From positions 98,363 through 139,637 of the forward strand of contig CAIXJC010000075.1 in the NCBI GenBank assembly GCA_903919715.1: 41,275 nt of DNA, read 5' to 3'. The position numbers and the translations under genes are program-made. This document shows positions 39,500 to 41,275 of this stretch, one piece after another; the stretch's first letter is position 1, and every line of letters starts with the position of its first letter. The notes below the pieces were generated by a model, which was not told where the DNA came from, did not search any database, and saw only the letters and a list, made by a program, of their open reading frames with translations. This stretch comes from an uncultured bacterium. Its GTDB lineage: Bacteria > Planctomycetota > Phycisphaerae > Phycisphaerales > SM1A02.

Positions 39500-40234
39500 T
39501 TATGACGTGATGACAAACTTGCATGCGGCGACGAGAAGTACAACTCCAAGCGCCCTTCGAAGCCAGAGCTGCGATGCACTGCGAATACTCCAGTGAGAAC
39601 CAACCAATCCTCCGATGACGGCCGCTGCCGCTGCCCACCAGAGCCATGGCTCGACCACGATTCCTATTGAGAGAAGCCCGCCAAGACCCGCGAGCGAATT
39701 AAGCAATATGAACGGCGCGGAAACCGCAGCAGCCTCTCTGGGCGTTGCCCAACCGCAGAGAATCATCAACGGCGTCAGGAAAATTCCGCCGCCAACGCCA
39801 ACCAACCCAGAGAGTGCTCCGATCAAACCGCCGAGCAAAGCAGCGAGCGGAATCGGCATCGGACGAATGGCGTGATCGCGCTGAGGCATGATCATACGAA
39901 CGGCGGCAATCACCAGAGTCGCAGCAACAAGCCGCTTGAATGTTGGTTCATTGATTGAATAGGAACCTGCGAAATATGCACAGGGAATCGACGTCACAAG
40001 AAATGGCCAGAGAAGATTCCACCGAAAAAAACCTGCGCGATAAAACGCAATCGTGGCGAGCGCTGCAACGAGCACATTCAAAATCAATGCGGAAGGTCGC
40101 ATTAACACAGCAGTGACTCCAAGCAGAGCCATCACTGCGAGATAGCCTGATGCACCACCGTGACCAACGCTGGCATACAACGCAGCCATCACGCAGATCA
40201 GGGAGACCAGAACGACAATTTCAAGCCCAGTCAT
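39500..40234 (-). CDS. TauE/SafE-family sulfite exporter-like permease
   Basis: 244 residues from ATG at 40234 ('MTGLEIVVLVSLICVMAALY'); the frame to 40306 begins with a charged stretch that is unlike the family. About eight hydrophobic segments are visible, in two homologous halves: 'ASVGHGGASGYLAVMALLG' in the first and 'ALSGLVGVGGGIFLTPLMIL' in the second, each with the Gly-rich loop typical of TauE/SafE (PF01925). Further segments include 'PSALILNVLVAALATIAFY', 'LLWPFLVTSIPCAYFAG', 'APFILLNSLAGLGGLLSIG' and 'ALGVVLLVAACKFVITS'. The family exports sulfite, sulfoacetate or organosulfur compounds; the substrate here is not known. A membrane location is certain. Confidence 0.93.
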   Translation of the reverse strand: MTGLEIVVLVSLICVMAALYASVGHGGASGYLAVMALLGVTAVLMRPSALILNVLVAALATIAFYRAGFFRWNLLWPFLVTSIPCAYFAGSYSINEPTFKRLVAATLVIAAVRMIMPQRDHAIRPMPIPLAALLGGLIGALSGLVGVGGGIFLTPLMILCGWATPREAAAVSAPFILLNSLAGLGGLLSIGIVVEPWLWWAAAAAVIGGLVGSHWSIRSASQLWLRRALGVVLLVAACKFVITS

Positions 40235-40327
40235 GCGCAGCAACTGTACGGCGACGCGCACTCGCCTGCACCAGAGCGCGGCGAAAGAGTCGCAACTGAG
40301 TCGCATGTTGCCGAGGTGCCAGCGGTC

Positions 40328-41275
40328 ATGCGTGATAGTCTTATTGATGCGATGCAGCGCAGCCCATCACCTTTCAGTGCGATCCCGTTGAGCCTGTTTC
40401 AGGCGACTGCGAGTGACTTAAAAAACACGGTGACGACGCGTGCCCATTCCGTCATCGAGCCACTTCCCCAAGCGCCAGAAGCAATCCGCGCGGCGAGGCG
40501 AATGATGGACTCGCACGGACGGACGATCTTGGACCTTCGCATCAGTATCACGGATCGATGCAATTTTCGCTGCGTCTATTGCATGGAACCCGATGTGCAA
40601 TTTCAATCGCCCGACGCACTTCTCTCGCCTCTGGAAATCACCAAGCTCGCTCGTATTGCGGAGTCACTTGGTGTTCGCAAGATTCGCGTGACTGGCGGCG
40701 AGCCGACCTTGCACCCGAAGCTCGAAGAAATCCTCTCTGGTATTCGCTGCGAAACAAAGGTCGAGATTGCCATGATCACCAACGGCTCGCTCCTGACCCG
40801 CGAGAAACTTGCGCGCTGGAAGCGTGCGGGACTGGGTCGCATCACCATCAGCATCGACTCCGTGCGTGGCGATCGATTTTCGAAAGTCACGCGGTCCACG
40901 ACGACTCCCGACGACGTCATGAACGGCATCGAAATGTGCATCGCAGAAGGGCTCACGCCGCTGAAATTGAATGCGGTGCTCGTCCGTGGCGTGAACGACG
41001 ATGAAGCCGTTGAACTCGCTGGACTTGCGCGACGATTCGGGGTGGAGATGCGCTTCATCGAATACATGCCGCTCGATTCCGCTCACGCATGGGACGCTGC
41101 GCATGTCGTGACGGCACGCGAGACACGCGAAGCCATCGAGGCGGTTTTCCCGCTCACTCCAACCAACACGGACGATGTGCACAGCACAGCGCGGACCTAT
41201 CGATTCACAGATGGAACCCCAGGGCAGATTGGTTTTATTGCACCCGTCAGCCAACCATTTTGTGGCGCATGCAGC
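40328..41275 (+). CDS. moaA: GTP 3',8-cyclase MoaA (3' end outside window)
   Basis: At least 316 codons, open to the window edge. Radical-SAM enzyme of the first molybdopterin step. Motifs: 'LDLRISITDRCNFRCVYCM' (CxxxCxxC), 'RKIRVTGGEPTLHPKLEE' (SAM-binding Gly-Gly-Glu), 'AMITNGSLLTREKLARWK', 'LGRITISIDSVRGDRFSK', 'LNAVLVRGVNDDEAVELAG', 'MRFIEYMPLD' and 'QPFCGACS', the start of the second cluster. ATG at 40328 has GAGG 8 bases upstream but gives ~57 residues before the radical-SAM core, ~45 more than usual; ATG at 40502 or 40505 ('MMDSHGRTILDLRIS') would give the normal length. I keep the first with caution. Confidence 0.94.
   Translation, partial: MRDSLIDAMQRSPSPFSAIPLSLFQATASDLKNTVTTRAHSVIEPLPQAPEAIRAARRMMDSHGRTILDLRISITDRCNFRCVYCMEPDVQFQSPDALLSPLEITKLARIAESLGVRKIRVTGGEPTLHPKLEEILSGIRCETKVEIAMITNGSLLTREKLARWKRAGLGRITISIDSVRGDRFSKVTRSTTTPDDVMNGIEMCIAEGLTPLKLNAVLVRGVNDDEAVELAGLARRFGVEMRFIEYMPLDSAHAWDAAHVVTARETREAIEAVFPLTPTNTDDVHSTARTYRFTDGTPGQIGFIAPVSQPFCGACS

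Noticed and set aside
1..41275. CRISPR arrays, rRNA genes, prophage or intact insertion sequences
   Set aside because: No regularly spaced repeats, rRNA-like sequence, integrase, or complete transposase with ends was seen on either strand.

Overview
The window looks like a chromosomal segment of a planctomycete, most likely a Phycisphaerae-type member. Two secreted proteins (6646-8118 and 29266-30210) end in the Cys-Pro-bounded, dockerin-like double calcium loop with a 'LLxxWG' pattern that is common in that group. There are tandem Skp/OmpH-like proteins, a long Bacteroides-like PurF, an arginine-kinase pair (McsA/McsB), and a Gram-negative lipid A/Kdo route (lpxA, kdsA). Composition is moderately GC-rich throughout, and co-oriented genes are often joined by 4-base ATGA stop/start overlaps. 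The species assignment is inference from these traits. No marker allows an exact name.

Layout. 1-1475 (minus): two lipoproteins behind a DUF2752 membrane protein. 1514-2515 (plus): M19 dipeptidase. 2502-6556 (minus): membrane protein, aroB, a ParA ATPase and an unrecognised partner. 6646-8118 (minus): secreted beta-helix protein. 8201-8403 (minus): tandem tRNA-Glu(TTC) and tRNA-Glu(CTC), whose promoter lies beside a truncated endonuclease IV remnant. 8616-10088 (minus): YdhS-like FAD protein. 10089-10923: gene-poor, apparently decayed DNA. 10924-14675 (plus): a nucleosidase-NadD fusion, rimO and a secreted protein. 14644-18782 (minus): two Skp-like proteins, lepA and lipB. 18817-25839 (plus): lpxA, a YycJ-like hydrolase, purF, rpsD (with promoter and terminator), a SurA/PpiD-like chaperone and a tRNA-binding OB protein. 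25894-28782 (minus): ileS. 29143-30210 (plus): a secreted calcium-binding protein interrupted by a stop codon. 30265-32487 (minus): DUF1444, a 59-residue protein and a leucine-triad lipoprotein. 32600-34997 (plus): kdsA-mcsA-mcsB. 35038-41275: phhB, a PP2C regulator, ribE, a SpoIID-like protein, a MOSC protein, a TauE-like permease and the 5' part of moaA.

How the genes fit together. Most are housekeeping: aromatic amino acids (aroB), NAD (nadD), purines (purF), riboflavin (ribE), lipoate (lipB), molybdopterin (moaA, with MOSC and phhB nearby), translation (rpsD, ileS, lepA, rimO, two tRNAs) and envelope (lpxA, kdsA, Skp-like, SurA-like and lipoproteins). I found no CRISPR array, rRNA, prophage, intact insertion sequence or obvious defence or biosynthetic island. 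The most unusual items are smaller: the nucleosidase-NadD fusion, a lipoprotein with leucine at every third residue, the stop codon splitting signal peptide from mature protein at 29263, the nfo remnant next to the tRNAs, an unlisted 59-residue gene, and a near-leaderless rpsD promoter.
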